DNA of 64,000 nt from Roseburia intestinalis L1-82 (GTDB lineage: Bacteria > Bacillota > Clostridia > Lachnospirales > Lachnospiraceae), in assembly GCF_900537995.1 (NCBI RefSeq), contig NZ_LR027880.1:3496001-3560000 (forward strand). Direction: 5' to 3'. This document shows positions 26,379 through 34,814 of this stretch, in pieces; within the stretch, counting starts at the first letter, position 1; every line of letters starts with the position of its first letter. The notes below the pieces were generated by a model. The model did no database searches and was not told the DNA's origin. It saw only the letters and a program-made list of their open reading frames with translations. The position numbers and the translations under genes were made by a program.

Positions 26379-27002
26379 TTAACTCTGGTACACCTCAATA
26401 AAGTTCTTCACAACCTCCACCAGCTTTTCATATCCCATGGAAGTCGTATCCAGACAGAAATCATAGTTTCTCGCATCATACCAGTCCTTCCCGGTATAAT
26501 ATTTATAATAATCCGCACGGTGCTTATCGATCTTTTCGATCTTATTCTCCGCATCCCGCCCGGTGATTCCGTCATGCTCCATTACACGGACGATACAATC
26601 TTCCTTCGGTGCAAAGAAAAACAGACGGAGCACATTCGGATCATCCTTTAACACATAATCCGCACATCTTCCGATAATGATACAGGACTCTTCCTCCGCC
26701 AGTTCACGGATCACTTTTGCCTGATAATTAAACAGGTTGTCATCCGATACAAAATCTGCGCTCTCCGGCGGAATCACACCGCCCTTATACGGATTTTTGC
26801 GTGCAATACGAAACAAAGGTGATTTCTTTAATTTTTCATCGGTCTGTCCGAAAAGCGCCTCATTGATGCCGCTGTCATCGGATGCCATTCTTAAAATCTC
26901 TCTGTCGTAGCAATTAATTCCAAGTTCTTCTGCGAGCAGCTTACCCAGCGTACGTCCACCGCTGCCGTAGCTTCTTGCGATTGTAATCACTGTTTTTTTC
27001 AT
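26379..27002 (-). CDS. Cytidylate kinase-like family protein
   Basis: The 207-residue protein begins TVITIARSYGSGGRTLGKLL, a P-loop of the GxGGxxxG kind used by the Cytidylate_kin2 family. It continues with CYDREILRMAS, IIIGRCADYVL (the second conserved block), and an arginine-containing lid (FFAPKEDCIVRVMEHDGIT). These proteins phosphorylate small substrates or may be regulatory; the substrate is not established. It sits 12 bp after livF and before the operon terminator, so it is probably transcribed with the amino-acid transporter. Confidence 0.82.
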   Translation of the reverse strand: MKKTVITIARSYGSGGRTLGKLLAEELGINCYDREILRMASDDSGINEALFGQTDEKLKKSPLFRIARKNPYKGGVIPPESADFVSDDNLFNYQAKVIRELAEEESCIIIGRCADYVLKDDPNVLRLFFFAPKEDCIVRVMEHDGITGRDAENKIEKIDKHRADYYKYYTGKDWYDARNYDFCLDTTSMGYEKLVEVVKNFIEVYQS

Positions 27003-27014
27003 TGCTGCATCCCC

Positions 27015-27725
27015 CTATTCTCCAAGATATGCTTTCTTGATCGATTCGTTATTCATCATTTCCTTTGCATCACCGGAGAGAACGATATTGCCGGTCTCCA
27101 GTACATATGCACGGTCAGCGATGGATAACGCTTTCTTCGCATTCTGCTCTACTAAAAGTACGGTTGTTCCACCCGCAGAGATTTCACGGATAATGTGGAA
27201 AATCTCTTCCACGAGAATCGGAGAAAGTCCCATAGACGGCTCATCCATCAGAATGATCTTCGGCTTCGACATCAGCGCACGCCCCATGGCAAGCATCTGC
27301 TGCTCACCACCGCTTAAGGTTCCTGCAAGCTGGTTTTTACGCTCTTCCAGTCGTGGGAAACTCTCATATACTTTTGCTAATGACTCTGCGATCTCCTGTT
27401 TATCTTTTCTGGTATATGCACCCAGTTTTAAGTTTTCATATACGGACAACTCTGCAAATACACGACGTCCCTCCGGCACATGCGCCATTCCCATGGAAAC
27501 GATCTTGTGTCCCGGGATCTTTGAGATATCACATCCCTCAAAAATAATCTCGCCCGCCGCAGGACTCAACATACCGGTGATCGTCTGCAGCGTTGTCGTC
27601 TTTCCGGCGCCGTTTGCACCGATCAGCGCAATGACTTCTCCCTCATTGACCTCAAAGGAGATTCCCTTGATTGCCTGGATCACGCCATAGTATACTTCCA
27701 GATTCTTTACTTCAAGCATTGCCAT
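27015..27725 (-). CDS. livF: Branched-chain amino-acid ABC transporter ATP-binding protein LivF
   Basis: The 236-residue ATPase has Walker A GANGAGKTT, the Q-loop region in the SMGMAHVPEGRRVFAELSV block, signature LSGGEQQMLAMGRAL, Walker B ILMDEPSMGLSP and the switch His region in LLVEQNAKKALSIADRAYVL. The VPEGRRVF segment is characteristic of LivF. It pairs with LivG to power the LivHM channel. The gene is 18 bp after livG and 12 bp before the kinase-like gene. Confidence 0.93.
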   Translation of the reverse strand: MAMLEVKNLEVYYGVIQAIKGISFEVNEGEVIALIGANGAGKTTTLQTITGMLSPAAGEIIFEGCDISKIPGHKIVSMGMAHVPEGRRVFAELSVYENLKLGAYTRKDKQEIAESLAKVYESFPRLEERKNQLAGTLSGGEQQMLAMGRALMSKPKIILMDEPSMGLSPILVEEIFHIIREISAGGTTVLLVEQNAKKALSIADRAYVLETGNIVLSGDAKEMMNNESIKKAYLGE

Positions 27726-27743
27726 AACTTAAAACCTCCTTTC

Positions 27744-28502
27744 CTATTCTCCTAAGTATGCCTTGATAACCTGTGGATCATTCAGGACTTCTGTCGTTTT
27801 ACCCTCTGCTAAAACCTGCCCGAAGTTTAACACGGTAAGTTTCTCACAGATACCGGATACCAGTTTCATATCATGCTCGATCAGAAGCACTGTCATGTCA
27901 AACTCATCTCTCACAAAATGAATTGTCTCCATCAGCTCTTTTGTCTCGTTCGGGTTCATACCGGCAGCCGGCTCATCTAAGAGCAGAAGCTTTGGATTTG
28001 TCGCAAGTGCTCTCGCGATCTCAAGTTTTCTCTGTTTACCATAAGGAAGGTTGGATGCAAGAAAATCTGCTTCCTTCTCAAGGTCAAAGACTTTTAAAAG
28101 TTCCATTGCCTTCTCATTCATCTCTTTTTCTGCCTTATGGTACTTCGGCAGACGCAAAATTCCGGTCAGTGTGGAATAAGTGATCTGATTGTGCAGACCG
28201 ATTTTTACATTATCAAGTACGGACTGGTCTTTAAACAGACGGATATTCTGGAATGTACGGGCAATCCCTGCTTTGTTGATATCGATCGTCTTTTTCCCTG
28301 TGATATCCACTCCATCTAACGTGATTGATCCGTCATTCGGTGTATATACACCGGTGAGCATATTAAATACGGTCGTTTTTCCGGCACCGTTTGGCCCGAT
28401 CAGTCCGTATAACTGTCCTTTTTCAATCGAAATATGAAATCCGTCTACTGCACGCAGACCGCCAAAGGAGATACCAAGATTTTTTACTTCCAATAAACTC
28501 AT
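27744..28502 (-). CDS. livG: Branched-chain amino-acid ABC transporter ATP-binding protein LivG
   Basis: The 252-residue ATPase has Walker A GPNGAGKTT, the GIARTFQNIRLFKDQSVLDN Q-loop stretch typical of LivG, YGKQRKLEIARAL as its signature (the family uses YGxQR in place of LSGGQ), Walker B LLLDEPAAGMNPNE and LIEHDMKLV. It is 1 bp after livM, which implies coupled translation. Confidence 0.94.
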   Translation of the reverse strand: MSLLEVKNLGISFGGLRAVDGFHISIEKGQLYGLIGPNGAGKTTVFNMLTGVYTPNDGSITLDGVDITGKKTIDINKAGIARTFQNIRLFKDQSVLDNVKIGLHNQITYSTLTGILRLPKYHKAEKEMNEKAMELLKVFDLEKEADFLASNLPYGKQRKLEIARALATNPKLLLLDEPAAGMNPNETKELMETIHFVRDEFDMTVLLIEHDMKLVSGICEKLTVLNFGQVLAEGKTTEVLNDPQVIKAYLGE

Positions 28503-28503
28503 G

Positions 28504-29580
28504 TTACTGTACTCCTTTCTTTGTGTTCTTTTTCAGTTTTGCAGCTACACGCTGTCTGAACTCAATACATTTCGGTGCCCAGTTAAAGAGCATCATTGCG
28601 ATCAGTACGATGGAATAAATCAGCATACGATAATCGGAGAGTCCACGCAGCACCTCCGGCAGCAATGTCAGGATCACAGCCGCAATGATCGAACCGCGGA
28701 AGCTTCCCATACCACCTAATACAACAAATACAAGGATCATGATCGACATATTGTAACCAAAGTTTGCAGGTGTCGCTGTAACAGTAGACAGATTGTGCGC
28801 ATATAAAACACCGCCTGCTCCCGCGATCGCTGCAGAGATCGTAAATGCCATCAATTTAAATTTTGTAATGTTAATACCAACCGATTCAGCTGCAATACGG
28901 TTATCACGGATCGCCATGATGGCACGTCCGCTTCTGGAATTTACCAGATGATATACAATGAAAAGACAGATCAGAATCATAATCACGCCGGCGGTAAAGC
29001 TGGATAAGTGCGGAATCTTTGCAATTCCTTTTGCACCATTGATCAGCCACTCTCCCTCATCGGAAAGTTTGATTGCATTTCCATTTGAAATCGCAAAATG
29101 AAAACCATCGGTATCTTTTGCGATATAAAGTACGTTGATCACGTTTTTGATGATCTCACCAAATGCAAGCGTTACGATTGCAAGATAGTCACCTCTTAAG
29201 CGCAGTACCGGGATACCGATCAGGAATCCGAAAAATGCTGCTACAGCGGTTCCGATAATTAAAACGATGATAAACAGCAGAATCTGGTTTGGGATCACAT
29301 TCTGTAAAAGTTTTGTTGCAAATGCACTTGAAAAAGCACCGACACACATAAATCCTGCATGTCCGATACTGAGTTCCCCTAAATAACCCACGCACAGATT
29401 TAATCCGATCGCAACAATGGAATAAGTGCACATCGGCACTAAAAGTCCCTGCATCAGGGAGGACAACACTCCGGCTGCAATCAGTATCTGGACGATGAGA
29501 TAGGCCACAATTACCATCGCAAAGGTAATCAGATGGTCTAATGTACTTTTTTTCATTGATTTTACATTTAATTTTGACAT
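28504..29580 (-). CDS. livM: Branched-chain amino-acid ABC transporter permease LivM
   Basis: The 358-residue permease has about ten membrane segments. It carries the LivM pattern LCVGYLGELSIGHAGFMCVG, GDYLAIVTLAFGEI, and the ATPase-contact loop AIRDNRIAAESVGINITKFK. It forms the channel with LivH, whose gene ends 20 bp upstream. Confidence 0.93.
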   Translation of the reverse strand: MSKLNVKSMKKSTLDHLITFAMVIVAYLIVQILIAAGVLSSLMQGLLVPMCTYSIVAIGLNLCVGYLGELSIGHAGFMCVGAFSSAFATKLLQNVIPNQILLFIIVLIIGTAVAAFFGFLIGIPVLRLRGDYLAIVTLAFGEIIKNVINVLYIAKDTDGFHFAISNGNAIKLSDEGEWLINGAKGIAKIPHLSSFTAGVIMILICLFIVYHLVNSRSGRAIMAIRDNRIAAESVGINITKFKLMAFTISAAIAGAGGVLYAHNLSTVTATPANFGYNMSIMILVFVVLGGMGSFRGSIIAAVILTLLPEVLRGLSDYRMLIYSIVLIAMMLFNWAPKCIEFRQRVAAKLKKNTKKGVQ

Positions 29581-29600
29581 ATCATTACTCCAATCTGACC

Positions 29601-30482
29601 TTATACTTTTTCGTGGATCTGTTTTCCAAGAATACCGGTCGGTTTTACAAGCAGTACAATGATCAGTACTGCAAACACGATTGCATCTGACAACTGGGAC
29701 GAAATATAAGCACGTCCTAAGATCTCAATGATACCAAGCAGAATACCACCAATCAGTGCTCCCGGAATGGAACCGATTCCTCCGAATACCGCTGCGGTAA
29801 ATGCTTTGATACCAGGCATGGAACCTGTATAAGGAGTCAGTGTAGGATATGCGGAGCAGAACAGCACACCTGCGATTGCCGCAAGCCCGGAGCCAATTGC
29901 AAAGGTCAGTGAAATTGTTGCATTGACATTCACACCCATCAGCTGTGCTGCATCTTTATCCTCAGAAACAGCAAGCATAGCCTGTCCGGCTTTTGTTTTT
30001 TTGATAAAAATCATCAGACCAGCCATGATGATGACACAGGCAAGAACCGTCACGATCGTGGTTCCTGAGATTGTAAGACTTCCACCTGCAAGTTTTAAGG
30101 ACGGCAGTGTTACAACATTTGTAAAGGACTTTGTGTCTGCACCGAATAATAACAGTGCGGCATTCTGTAAAAAGTAGCTGACACCGATCGCTGTAATCAA
30201 TACGGCAAGCGGGGTAGCACGTCTGAGTGGTTTGTAAGCAATTTTTTCGATGACGATACCAAGAACCGTACAAACAATAACAGACAGAACAACTGCCACA
30301 AGTGGCGGCCATCCCTGACCGTTCATGGCAAGGAATACCACATAACAGCCGATCATGATAACATCTCCATGTGCAAAGTTTAACATCTTTGCGATACCGT
30401 ATACCATGGTATATCCCAGTGCAATGATCGCATAGACGCTTCCAAGACTGATACCATTGATCAGGTAAGATAAGAAATTCAT
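29601..30482 (-). CDS. livH: Branched-chain amino-acid ABC transporter permease LivH
   Basis: The 293-residue permease has eight to nine membrane segments, with ISLGSVYAIIALGYTMVYGI and AKMLNFAHGDVIMIG at the N-terminus and the contact loop AVSEDKDAAQLMGVNVN. The FGGIGSIPGALIGG motif closes the core. It has its own promoter-like sequence upstream and is separated from livJ by a hairpin, so the binding protein and the membrane complex can be expressed at different levels. Confidence 0.93.
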   Translation of the reverse strand: MNFLSYLINGISLGSVYAIIALGYTMVYGIAKMLNFAHGDVIMIGCYVVFLAMNGQGWPPLVAVVLSVIVCTVLGIVIEKIAYKPLRRATPLAVLITAIGVSYFLQNAALLLFGADTKSFTNVVTLPSLKLAGGSLTISGTTIVTVLACVIIMAGLMIFIKKTKAGQAMLAVSEDKDAAQLMGVNVNATISLTFAIGSGLAAIAGVLFCSAYPTLTPYTGSMPGIKAFTAAVFGGIGSIPGALIGGILLGIIEILGRAYISSQLSDAIVFAVLIIVLLVKPTGILGKQIHEKV

Positions 30483-30529
30483 AACAATCCTCCATTCTTA
30501 CTTTATAACGTTAATACATTGATTTTTTT

Positions 30530-30558
30530 ATTATACCATTTGAAATACTTGTATACAA
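30530..30558 (-). promoter_or_regulatory. Putative promoter of livHMGF
   Basis: On the minus strand TTGTAT (30558-30553) and TATAAT (30535-30530) are separated by 17 bases, about 50 bp upstream of livH. The -35 region lies in a small TTGTATACAA palindrome. Confidence 0.55.
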
Positions 30559-30616
30559 TCTTTTTGTTTCAAAAAACGCCACAATGTGACGTTTAAAAAT
30601 ATTCTGTCATAAGTAT

Positions 30617-30660
30617 AAAAGGGGCTGACTGCGACAGCTTCGTCTGCAAACAACCCCTTT
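30617..30660 (-). terminator. Hairpin between livJ and livH
   Basis: AAAGGGG pairs with CCCCTTT on the minus strand, 38 bases after the livJ stop, with only a short U-run. It could be a partial terminator or an mRNA 3'-end stabiliser giving excess binding protein. Confidence 0.6.
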
Positions 30661-30697
30661 CTTTCCTTATAAAATAACTATTTATTTTTTATTTCAT

Positions 30698-31906
30698 TTA
30701 CATTGCTGCGTAAGCACCATCTTTGATCACTACTGCCTTCGGAGCCTTGCTGACCTCTCCGGTTGCCTGCCATGTCATTCCCTCACCTGTCAATCCATCT
30801 ACAGAGATAGATGTCATTGCTCCGGTTAATGCAGTGCCCAGATCAGAAGCACTCATATCCGGTGTTGCACCTGCCTGCTCGATAGCTGCTTTGATAACAT
30901 AGATTGCATCGTAAGCATCTGCTGCGAACTGGTTTGGAACATCGCCATATTTCTCTTTGTATGTGGAAACAAATGCTTTTGTTTTCTCATCATCTGCATC
31001 TGCAGCGAATGGAGTTAATAACATAACACCTTCCGCTAAAGATGTATCAAAGTTCTCAACGCCAAGGATTCCGTCCATACCATCAACACCGAAGAAAGCC
31101 GGCTCATAACCCATACCGTTTGCCTGGGTTAAAATGATAGATGCCTCTGTATAGTAAATCGGTAAGAATACTAAGTCAGCGCCTGCAGACTGCGCTTTCT
31201 GAAGCTGTGTGGAAAAATCTGTCTTGGAATCTGCTGTAAACGCTTCCTCAGCTACAACCTCAAGTCCTTTATTCTGTGCCTCTTCCACGAAAGTAGCTTC
31301 GATACCGGAAGAATATACGCTCGAACTGTCATAGATGACTGCAACTTTTGTTCCTAAATTGTTGTCTGCAATGTACTGTGCAGAAGCTGTACCCTGGTTC
31401 GGATCTGTAAAGCATGCCTGGAATACATTATCGTTTGTGATAACATCTGTGGATGATGCGGATGGTGTAATCTCAAACATACCATCTTCTGCTGTCTTGT
31501 CTGCAACTGCTACACAAGGTGTTGTTGTAACAGTTCCCATTAAGATCTGCATACCCCAGTCTTTTAATGAGTTATATGCATTGACGGATTTCTCTGCATC
31601 GTTCTGATCATCCTCTGCTTTGAATGCAAGCTGATATCCGTTTGCACCGCCAGCTGCATTGATCTCATCCACTGCCATCTGTGCTGCGTTCATAACTGCG
31701 TTTCCGTAAATTGCTGCATCACCGGTTGTCGGTCCGATGCTTCCGATCTTAAATACAGAACCGTCTGCTGCACTGTCGTCTGATGCGCTGCTGTCTGCTC
31801 CTGCAGATGCATTGCCTGTTGATGTGTTTCCTGCTGAACTGCCACAGCCTGCCAGACAACTTACTGCCAGTGCTGCTGTTAAAAACATACTTACCGCTTT
31901 TTTCAT
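30698..31906 (-). CDS. livJ: Branched-chain amino-acid binding lipoprotein (LivJ/LivK-like)
   Basis: The protein begins with a lipoprotein signal (lipobox SCLAGC near residue 20) and a Ser/Ala-rich linker. The periplasmic-binding type I fold follows: IGSIGPTTGDAAIYGNAVMN, AVDEINAAGGANGY, VFQACFTDPNQGTASAQY and VAVIYDSSSVYSSG. It captures Leu/Ile/Val or related ligands for LivHMGF. A longer reading from 31918 (MEAI...) is in frame, but GGAGG lies 7 bases before the ATG at 31906. The mRNA leader shares a structured block with the leader of the chemoreceptor at 41682. Confidence 0.92.
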   Translation of the reverse strand: MKKAVSMFLTAALAVSCLAGCGSSAGNTSTGNASAGADSSASDDSAADGSVFKIGSIGPTTGDAAIYGNAVMNAAQMAVDEINAAGGANGYQLAFKAEDDQNDAEKSVNAYNSLKDWGMQILMGTVTTTPCVAVADKTAEDGMFEITPSASSTDVITNDNVFQACFTDPNQGTASAQYIADNNLGTKVAVIYDSSSVYSSGIEATFVEEAQNKGLEVVAEEAFTADSKTDFSTQLQKAQSAGADLVFLPIYYTEASIILTQANGMGYEPAFFGVDGMDGILGVENFDTSLAEGVMLLTPFAADADDEKTKAFVSTYKEKYGDVPNQFAADAYDAIYVIKAAIEQAGATPDMSASDLGTALTGAMTSISVDGLTGEGMTWQATGEVSKAPKAVVIKDGAYAAM

Positions 31907-31995
31907 AATAGCCTCCATTCCTACCCATTTTTCAGGGCATCACAAGTTTGTGTTCAAACACAAATCTTGTGTGTGAAAAATGTAATTTTTCACAC
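31907..31995 (-). promoter_or_regulatory. Structured livJ leader, copy A of a conserved element
   Basis: Three hairpins can form in series on the minus strand: GTGTGAAAAAT/ATTTTTCACAC; TTGTGT/ACACAA inside CACAAG/CTTGTG; and GCCC/GGGT just before the AGGAATGGAGG ribosome binding site. The block is nearly identical to 41592-41681 upstream of the MCP-PilZ gene, including one compensatory base-pair change. It probably controls transcription or translation of livJ. Confidence 0.6.
31940..31993 (-). CDS. Possible 17-residue leader peptide upstream of livJ
   Basis: A GTG preceded by GGAGG (spacing 7) opens an 18-codon frame (GTG to TGA) reading [18 protein letters not shown]. The matching frame upstream of the MCP at 41682 reads [16 protein letters not shown] after its GTG, with 4 of the 6 differing codons synonymous. 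It may be a regulatory upstream ORF, or a by-product of the RNA hairpins it overlaps. Confidence 0.4.
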   Translation of the reverse strand: MKNYIFHTQDLCLNTNL

Positions 31996-32076
31996 TTTTT
32001 CCTCCATTCATCTTCCGCACCTTATATTGTCATGATATTTCATACATTTGCGAAAGCTCTGAAACTTGTTGTTGCA

Positions 32077-32105
32077 ATAATAGCAAAAATATACACTTTG
32101 CACAA
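32077..32105 (-). promoter_or_regulatory. Putative livJ promoter
   Basis: TTGTGC (32105-32100) and TATTAT (32082-32077) with a 17-base spacer on the minus strand, giving a leader of about 160 nt before livJ. Confidence 0.5.
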
Positions 32106-32174
32106 TATTCAGATTCACCTAAATTCTTGATGGATTTTAATCATAATTATACAAAGTGACATGTTTCATAACTT

Positions 32175-32852
32175 TTAGTTATATATAGCATGAATCATAC
32201 GAATAAAAGCATCCATATCCTCTTTTAACCCTGCTGCTTCGATGCTGTCTGCATAGCGGTCCGTAAAATTTTCTTTCAGATAATCCGAAAGGAACTGATT
32301 GCGCTGTCCATTTTCCATATCAGCAAGTGTATCTTTCTCTTCACGAATCAAATAAAATGCAAGTGCAAAAAAATCCGGTGCTTCCCATGCCGCAGCATCC
32401 TTTAACACTGCCTGTATGTTTTCCAGCTCGCTGCGCAGCATAAGTGTGCTGATCTTTGCATCCGGCATTCCAAGCTCCGATGATGCCGTCTTTAAACACT
32501 TTACCGTTGAACCGTAATCCGGATCGTCCTCCCGGATCGAACATATGTGATAAACATGATCTAAATCCACGATCAAAGAATCCAGGCTTTTTTTTACATC
32601 CCGTTCCGGTTCCTCCGTCATTTCATCCAGTAAAAGTTCTATCTTACGCTGTGCACGTTCTAAATGTTCCCTTGATGTTTTATAGCCTTCCTGAAGACTT
32701 TCTCCTGACCTCTGTGCCTCAGTTATTATTTTTGCCAGTTCACCGGCAGCTCCCTTTTCCATCCCGGCACCAGTCAGTTTCCCCTTCCATTCCTTTTCCC
32801 TGCTGCGCTGTTCCTTTTGTTTCTTTTTCTGCTCACTATCCCCAAATATCAA
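32175..32852 (-). CDS. Unknown charged helical protein
   Basis: I do not recognise a family. The frame is open from a GTG at 32891, but GGGGGAG spaced 6 bases before a TTG at 32852 makes the shorter protein (about 225 residues, starting at IFGDSEQKKKQK) more likely. It is rich in Lys and Glu, mostly helical in appearance, without membrane segments or signal. A coiled-coil-like region is near residues 45-95 of the longer form. The gene follows an equally unknown small membrane protein on the same strand, downstream of oppF and its terminator. Confidence 0.55.
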   Translation of the reverse strand: MIFGDSEQKKKQKEQRSREKEWKGKLTGAGMEKGAAGELAKIITEAQRSGESLQEGYKTSREHLERAQRKIELLLDEMTEEPERDVKKSLDSLIVDLDHVYHICSIREDDPDYGSTVKCLKTASSELGMPDAKISTLMLRSELENIQAVLKDAAAWEAPDFFALAFYLIREEKDTLADMENGQRNQFLSDYLKENFTDRYADSIEAAGLKEDMDAFIRMIHAIYN

Positions 32853-32926
32853 TTTTCTCTCCCCCTTCAAACTCCCGCCTGGTTTTAACACAGTAATCTT
32901 TGTCTGCGCCGGTGGTCTCCTGCCAG

Positions 32927-33160
32927 TCAGTGTAACAGGAAATATCCTGCCACAAGAATAATTCCAAGCACTAAAATGGCAACCGGTATGAATGTGATAA
33001 ATGCTGCGATGATCATTGCAGGCATATCCCCCTTTTCCAGTTCCGGACGTTCCATCTCCTCATACGGCTCCCCCGCTTCTTTTCTGCGTTCTTCCTCGGC
33101 AGCATCACTGCCCTCATGCAGTTTTTTCATTGCTCCATCTATTTTTCTCTGAAATAACAT
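32927..33160 (-). CDS. Small C-tail-anchored membrane protein, unknown
   Basis: The 77-residue protein has a cytosolic charged N-terminal half (KKLHEGSDAAEEERRKEAG) and one membrane helix at the C-terminus (MIIAAFITFIPVAILVLGII). GGAGAG spaced 4 bases before the ATG at 33160 favours this start over the ATG at 33172. It lies between the opp terminator and the charged protein at 32175, and the two probably form a unit. No family is recognised. Confidence 0.55.
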   Translation of the reverse strand: MLFQRKIDGAMKKLHEGSDAAEEERRKEAGEPYEEMERPELEKGDMPAMIIAAFITFIPVAILVLGIILVAGYFLLH

Positions 33161-33184
33161 AAAACTCTCCATTTCTTACTTATA

Positions 33185-33241
33185 AAATAAGAGCTCACTC
33201 TCACTAAAAACACTACGTTTCCAGTTTAAGCCAGCTCTTAT
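33185..33241 (-). terminator. Terminator-like structure after oppF
   Basis: ATAAGAGCT pairs with AGCTCTTAT on the minus strand around a loop of about 39 nt, followed by TTTATAAG, 65 bases after the oppF stop. Confidence 0.5.
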
Positions 33242-33305
33242 CATCTGTCAATTTGTATCTATTTTTATTTTTTGCTGCTGTTCACATCTATAGTGCAGAC
33301 AATAA

Positions 33306-34814
33306 CTATTTTTCTTCCGGCACACCTAATTTATGATGACATGCCACGAAATGTCCCGGTTCTACCTCTTCGAACTGCGGAGTCACATTCTTGCAGATCT
33401 CTGTGCAGTAACGACATCTCGTATGGAACTTACATCCCTTCGGCGGGTTGATCGGGCTTGGGATATCTCCCTCAAGAATGATCGTCTCTTTCCTGCCATC
33501 CACATCCGTTGTAGGGATCGCAGAAAGTAATGCCTCTGTATATGGATGGTACGGATGTGCAAACAGATGCTCCGTATCGGAAAGCTCCATCATATTTCCC
33601 AGATACATTACACCGATTCTGTCACTGATGTATTTGATAACAGAAAGGTCATGGGAAATGAACAGATAGGTTAAATTATTCTGCTCTTTTAAGTCTAACA
33701 GAAGGTTAATGATCTGTGACTGAATGGAAACATCCAGTGCAGATACCGCCTCATCACAGACAACAAACTTCGGATGTACTGCAAGAGAACGCGCAATACC
33801 GATTCGCTGTCTCTGTCCACCGGAGAACTGATGCGGATAACGATGAATAAAATAGGACGCAAGTCCACACTTCTCCATGATCTCCATGATATAATCCTGC
33901 ATCTTCGGATCACCTTTTTTGAAGATATTGTGCGCCATCAGTCCCTCGCCGATGATCTGCCCTACGGTCATACGTGGGTTTAAGGATGAATATGGATCCT
34001 GGAAAATAAGCTGAAGATCACGGCGTAAATAACGCATCTCTGCATCGGTTAAGTTTGCAAGATTGATGCCGTCGTCCTTCTGTACCTCATATTTTTCAAA
34101 ATCTTCATCCTTTTTGCAGTTGTCACGGATCTTATCGATCTCTGCTAACTCAGCCTGTACTTTTTTCTGAAGCTCCGGAATCTTTTTCTTTACTTCCCCG
34201 GCTTTCGCAGATTTTCCGTTCTTCTCAAACTCATCTGCCTGTGCATTGATCTTTCGGATCTCTTTCATGGCAAGATACTCTGCGAGATAATGACGGCCTG
34301 CCTCTGCAAGTGCAGTCTCATCTAACGTATAAAGTCCACCAATCAGAGCTGTGATATCCAAAAGATCGTTATCTGCCTCGCTCTCCATCTCGGCAAGGTG
34401 CTGTCCGGCTACCTTCTTAGCGATCTTTTCTTCCTCAGTGCCCTCCGGCATTTTTGCATAGTCAGCCTCTAATTTTTTTACTTTACCTAAAAGTTCCTCG
34501 CATTTTTTCTTTTTATCCGGAAGATTCTTAAAGATCTCCTCAACATATTTTAAATCAAAATCTTCAACGGTACGTCCGTAATATACGGTGCGTCCGCCGG
34601 TCTGACGGTAAAGCTGTAACAGCGTACGTCCGAATGTGGATTTTCCACATCCACTCTCACCTACCAGACCAAATGTCTCGCCTTCGTAAATATTTAAACT
34701 GATTCCATCATTTGCCTTTACAAATGACTGTGGTTTTCCCATCTTCTTTTTTCCGATCGGGAAATACTGTTTTAAATTCGAAACGCGCAGTAATACCTTG
34801 TTCTCGTCACTCAT
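33306..34814 (-). CDS. oppF: Oligopeptide ABC transporter ATP-binding protein OppF with large insertion
   Basis: At 502 residues it is about 170 longer than usual OppF. Walker A GESGCGKST is at 52-60, the Q-loop FQDPYSSLNPRM starts at 271, and FSGGQRQRIGIARSL, VVCDEAVSALDVS and ISHDLSVIKYISD are normal. The C-terminal oligopeptide extension (PPKGCKFHTRC...C) is present with its cysteines. Residues of about 85-250, between Walker A and the Q-loop, are a Lys/Glu-rich, probably coiled-coil insert (CEELLGKVKKLEADYAKM, KIPELQKKVQAELAEIDKIR). The frame is intact through it, so it is not a frameshift. The start codon overlaps the end of oppD. Confidence 0.9.
   Translation of the reverse strand: MSDENKVLLRVSNLKQYFPIGKKKMGKPQSFVKANDGISLNIYEGETFGLVGESGCGKSTFGRTLLQLYRQTGGRTVYYGRTVEDFDLKYVEEIFKNLPDKKKKCEELLGKVKKLEADYAKMPEGTEEEKIAKKVAGQHLAEMESEADNDLLDITALIGGLYTLDETALAEAGRHYLAEYLAMKEIRKINAQADEFEKNGKSAKAGEVKKKIPELQKKVQAELAEIDKIRDNCKKDEDFEKYEVQKDDGINLANLTDAEMRYLRRDLQLIFQDPYSSLNPRMTVGQIIGEGLMAHNIFKKGDPKMQDYIMEIMEKCGLASYFIHRYPHQFSGGQRQRIGIARSLAVHPKFVVCDEAVSALDVSIQSQIINLLLDLKEQNNLTYLFISHDLSVIKYISDRIGVMYLGNMMELSDTEHLFAHPYHPYTEALLSAIPTTDVDGRKETIILEGDIPSPINPPKGCKFHTRCRYCTEICKNVTPQFEEVEPGHFVACHHKLGVPEEK

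Noticed and set aside
27037-27690. A 217-codon plus-strand ORF
   Set aside because: It is fully antisense to livF, whose Walker A, signature and Walker B motifs prove the coding strand.
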